Positions 12,238 to 13,546 of a DNA stretch of 13,546 nucleotides are shown here, one piece after another (the stretch's first letter is position 1; each line of letters opens with the position of its first letter). The notes under the pieces are model-generated. The model saw only the letters and a program-made list of their open reading frames with translations, was not told the origin of the DNA and did no database searches. Origin of the DNA: JAGDXZ01 sp049966915 (GTDB taxonomy: Archaea > Micrarchaeota > Micrarchaeia > Micrarchaeales > CABMGC01); contig JBMFTS010000017.1 in the NCBI GenBank assembly GCA_049966915.1, positions 1-13,546 of the forward strand. The letters are read 5' to 3'. The position numbers were made by a program, and so were the translations under genes.

Positions 12238-12733
12238 AAACCACGCCCTTTCTTTCGCGCTCCATTATCCTGTACGCCTTTTTGTGCGTTCCGCCTGCGA
12301 GCAGTATATCTATTGCAGAATACGCTATGCGCAATTGTTCTATTGTGCCTATGCCGCTTATCGTGTTGCCGTAAAGCGCTATGTCCGCGCCGCTTACCGT
12401 TTGTATGTATTTCTTTGTCTTGCCACCACTCCCTATTACTCTAGCCTTCATGCGCTCTATCTGTTTTTCGTTCTTGAAAAGCAGCTTCAGGTCTATGGAC
12501 TTGAAGAAGTAGTCGTCGGAAGCAAGCTTGAGCGCCGTGTTAATGTCAAAGCCCCTGCCAAACGCCTGGAGCACGTTATAGGCTATGTATTCGGCATAGG
12601 CGTCGCCATCAAGCACAAGCTCGTTGTCGTCTTTTAGCTCTATCTTGCACCCTATTCTGCTGCTAAGCTCCTTGAGAGCGCTGCCGCCGAGCAGAAGCTT
12701 TGCCCTTGCCAATGGTATTAGAAGCTGGCGCAT
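12230..12733 (-). CDS. KH-domain ribosome assembly protein (Dim2/Pno1/Krr1 type)
   Basis: 167 residues from ATG at 12731-12733, with two KH domains, resembling the archaeal homologue of Dim2/Pno1, a factor in 3'-end maturation of small-subunit rRNA. KH1 is at about 1-60 (MRQLLIPLARAKLLLGG, GCKIELKDDNELVLDG). A linker follows with GFDINTALKLASDDYFFKSI (61-80), typical of these proteins. KH2 holds RVIGSGGKTKKYIQTVSGAD (98-117) with the GSGG loop, and the protein ends SAIDILLAGGTHKKAYRIME and a short basic tail. The frame is open upstream to 12856, but that region holds the promoter and has no KH character. GGTG six bases before the ATG supports this start. Next to top6B is a conserved place for this gene in many archaea. 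Confidence 0.9.
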   Translation of the reverse strand: MRQLLIPLARAKLLLGGSALKELSSRIGCKIELKDDNELVLDGDAYAEYIAYNVLQAFGRGFDINTALKLASDDYFFKSIDLKLLFKNEKQIERMKARVIGSGGKTKKYIQTVSGADIALYGNTISGIGTIEQLRIAYSAIDILLAGGTHKKAYRIMERERKGVVYG

Positions 12734-12739
12734 GTACGA

Positions 12740-12781
12740 CACCAAACCAAACGCAATAATATTACGCACAAAATTATAAAA
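12740..12781 (-). promoter_or_regulatory. Promoter and ribosome binding site of the KH-top6B operon
   Basis: Minus-strand TTTTATAATTT (12771-12781) is centred about 43 bases before the ATG, predicting a start site near 12749 and a leader of about 16 bases. GGTG at 12740-12743 lies in that leader, six bases before the ATG. Confidence 0.6.
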
Positions 12782-12851
12782 GCAAGCGATAAAAGCGCAG
12801 CACCGCAATGCAGCATTCTCTAGCGTTATGCGAGCGCAAATAGTGGCACTC

Positions 12852-12868
12852 CGCATATTGTATATGCG
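12852..12868. repeat. Perfect inverted repeat, candidate operator
   Basis: CGCATAT-TGT-ATATGCG, with seven-base arms and a three-base spacer, centred about 28 bases upstream of the TATA-like box of the winged-helix gene. The size and position suit binding by a dimeric regulator, possibly the winged-helix product itself. This is inferred from position only. Confidence 0.5.
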
Positions 12869-12883
12869 CGTTTAAAACACAAG

Positions 12884-12892
12884 GTTTAAATA
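12884..12892 (+). promoter_or_regulatory. TATA-like box of the winged-helix gene (GTTTAAATA)
   Basis: GTTTAAATA is the best TATA match upstream of 12980, but about 90 bases from that ATG. It predicts a start site near 12915 and a leader of roughly 60 bases, unlike the leaderless pcm and protease genes. Confidence 0.5.
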
Positions 12893-12908
12893 TGTTTATC
12901 AGACAAAT

Positions 12909-12930
12909 ATGATTGTTTCATGATTGTTTC
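12909..12930 (+). repeat. 11-base tandem repeat carrying ATG codons
   Basis: Two exact copies of ATGATTGTTTC (12909-12919 and 12920-12930), followed by a third ATG at 12931. Because 11 is not a multiple of three, the three ATGs fall in three different frames. The repeat lies at or just after the predicted transcription start. Confidence 0.75.
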
Positions 12931-12949
12931 ATGGAACTGTTGCGAAGGA

Positions 12950-12962
12950 ATCGTGGCACGAT
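12950..12962 (+). other. Small leader hairpin before the ribosome binding site
   Basis: ATCGT-GGC-ACGAT, a five-pair stem with a three-base loop, ending eight bases before the GGGGGT ribosome binding site. It is weak by itself but lies in the leader where it could influence translation. Confidence 0.3.
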
Positions 12963-12979
12963 CATGATTTGGGGGTTGC

Positions 12980-13477
12980 ATGTCAACAGATGTTGAAGAA
13001 ATTTCAAAACAAATAAAAGAGCTAAAGGACAAGCTCGAAGCTATTTATGCTAAAAATTCTGAACAAGTGCAAGACGTAGGAGTTGCTGCGTTGATAAGGT
13101 ACCTTGCCGACGAAAGGGAAAGGACCAACAAAGAGCTGGAAATAGTGGCGGCCCACGTAAGAAAGCTGGAAGATCTGATTAGCGAGCCTGTAGAAGACCA
13201 GGCAGCGCCTCAAGGCGCGCAGGCGGAGCTGGGCGAGGCCAAGGAAGTGCCGCTGAGTGGCACAGACGCAAAAGTAATAGAGTTTATCGAGACAAAGGGC
13301 ATGGTCTCGGCTTCAGACCTGCAGGGCTTCATGGGCTATAAGGGCAAAAACGCCGCATCAGCAAGGCTAAACAGCCTGTACAAGCGCGGCGTTCTCGACC
13401 GCTTCCAGATGGGTCACAAAGTTTACTACAGATATGCTGGCAAGGCGAACCAAATACTAATAACACCACCACAGTAG
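12980..13477 (+). CDS. Protein with N-terminal coiled coil and C-terminal winged helix-turn-helix
   Basis: 165 residues that I do not recognise as a named family. Residues about 3-70 are charged, with heptad-like hydrophobic spacing (EEISKQIKELKDKLEAIYAK, later RERTNKELEIVAAHVRKLED), which suggests a coiled coil and dimer. An Ala/Glu/Gln-rich linker (71-92) follows, then a compact winged helix at about 93-153: TDAKVIEFIETKGMVSASDL, the recognition-helix region KNAASARLNSLYKRGVL and the wing DRFQMGHKVYYRYAG. It is probably a DNA-binding transcription regulator or chromatin-associated protein. It has no zinc motif and no membrane segment. ATG 12980 is chosen because GGGGGT lies four bases before it; an in-frame ATG at 12920 is cut off by a TGA at 12965. 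It is single-gene, with its own complex leader and a hairpin terminator. Confidence 0.85.
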   Translation: MSTDVEEISKQIKELKDKLEAIYAKNSEQVQDVGVAALIRYLADERERTNKELEIVAAHVRKLEDLISEPVEDQAAPQGAQAELGEAKEVPLSGTDAKVIEFIETKGMVSASDLQGFMGYKGKNAASARLNSLYKRGVLDRFQMGHKVYYRYAGKANQILITPPQ

Positions 13478-13485
13478 AGGATTGG

Positions 13486-13518
13486 AAGGCCTGCTCCTCC
13501 CCCAAGCAGGCCTTTCTT
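13486..13518 (+). terminator. Strong hairpin terminator after the winged-helix gene
   Basis: AAGGCCTGCT (13486-13495) and AGCAGGCCTT (13505-13514) are exact reverse complements around the nine-base loop CCTCCCCCA, followed by TCTT, so the stem runs into TTTCTT. The hairpin begins nine bases after the stop codon. It looks like an intrinsic terminator, which is unusual because archaea rely mainly on T-tracts; it could also protect the 3' end. Confidence 0.7.
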
Positions 13519-13546
13519 CACATGTAATTGTGCGAAAGCGATTCCC

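Larger units (their letters stand above)
12734..12979. other. Divergent intergenic region between the KH and winged-helix genes
   Basis: 246 bases, the longest gene-free stretch. From left to right it holds the KH-operon promoter, a relatively featureless part (12782-12851), a perfect palindrome (12852-12868), a TATA-like box (12884-12892), an 11-base tandem repeat with ATGs (12909-12930), a small hairpin (12950-12962) and a ribosome binding site (12971-12976). This is an unusually complex leader compared with the rest of the window. Confidence 0.6.

Noticed and set aside
12734..12856. N-terminal extension of the KH protein by 41 residues
   Set aside because: It covers the TATA box and ribosome binding site of the gene, and the KH fold begins immediately at the chosen ATG.
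1..13546. Search for tRNA, rRNA, box C/D RNA, CRISPR repeats, insertion sequences or attachment sites
   Set aside because: No cloverleaf, regularly spaced repeats, transposase or flanking duplications could be recognised by eye; the longest repeat seen is the 11-base tandem at 12909.

Overview
This window is archaeal chromosomal DNA. The proteins are archaeal or eukaryote-like versions: eL19, eL32, eS4, the RNase P subunit Rpp29, FEN1, MBF1, the topoisomerase VI B subunit and a Dim2/Pno1-type KH protein. Ribosome binding sites of the GGTGAT/GGAGG kind match an archaeal 16S 3' end, and TATA-like boxes lie at archaeal spacing. Genes are packed tightly, with overlaps of 4 to 11 bases. A small-genome (possibly DPANN-type) archaeon would fit, but the sequence alone does not fix the lineage. 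I see no mobile element, CRISPR array, tRNA or rRNA, and no gene-free stretch longer than about 250 bases.

Region 1 (1-5865, minus strand) is one ribosomal protein operon, read right to left: rpp29, uS17, uL14, uL24, eS4, uL5, uS14, uS8, uL6, eL32, eL19, uL18, uS5. It is the second half of the conserved archaeal S10/spc supercluster. It starts at its own promoter in front of rpp29; uL29 and the genes normally before it are not next to it. It probably continues past the left edge. uS14 is only 52 residues long.

Region 2 (5866-5934) is a 69-base divergent promoter shared with pcm, a protein-L-isoaspartate methyltransferase on the plus strand that looks leaderless. After pcm a 182-base convergent spacer holds several small inverted repeats.

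Region 3 (6732-8947, minus strand) is a three-gene operon, mbf1, fen1, pyrH-like: a basal transcription coactivator, a replication/repair flap endonuclease and a divergent UMP-kinase-family protein. A 127-base divergent spacer separates it from a multi-pass M50 (site-2 type) membrane protease on the plus strand (9075-10547), also apparently leaderless.

Region 4 (10573-12733, minus strand) is a KH-domain ribosome assembly gene followed by top6B, convergent with the protease across only 25 bases; top6A is not next to top6B. A 246-base divergent spacer with a perfect 17-base palindrome and an 11-base tandem repeat leads to the last gene (12980-13477, plus), an unrecognised protein with an N-terminal coiled coil and a C-terminal winged helix. 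It ends in a strong 10-bp hairpin followed by T-rich sequence.

Most of the window is core information-processing machinery in ordinary order. No complete novel system is evident. The most unusual parts are the leader of the winged-helix gene, the degenerate UMP kinase, and the N- and C-terminal ends of FEN1.
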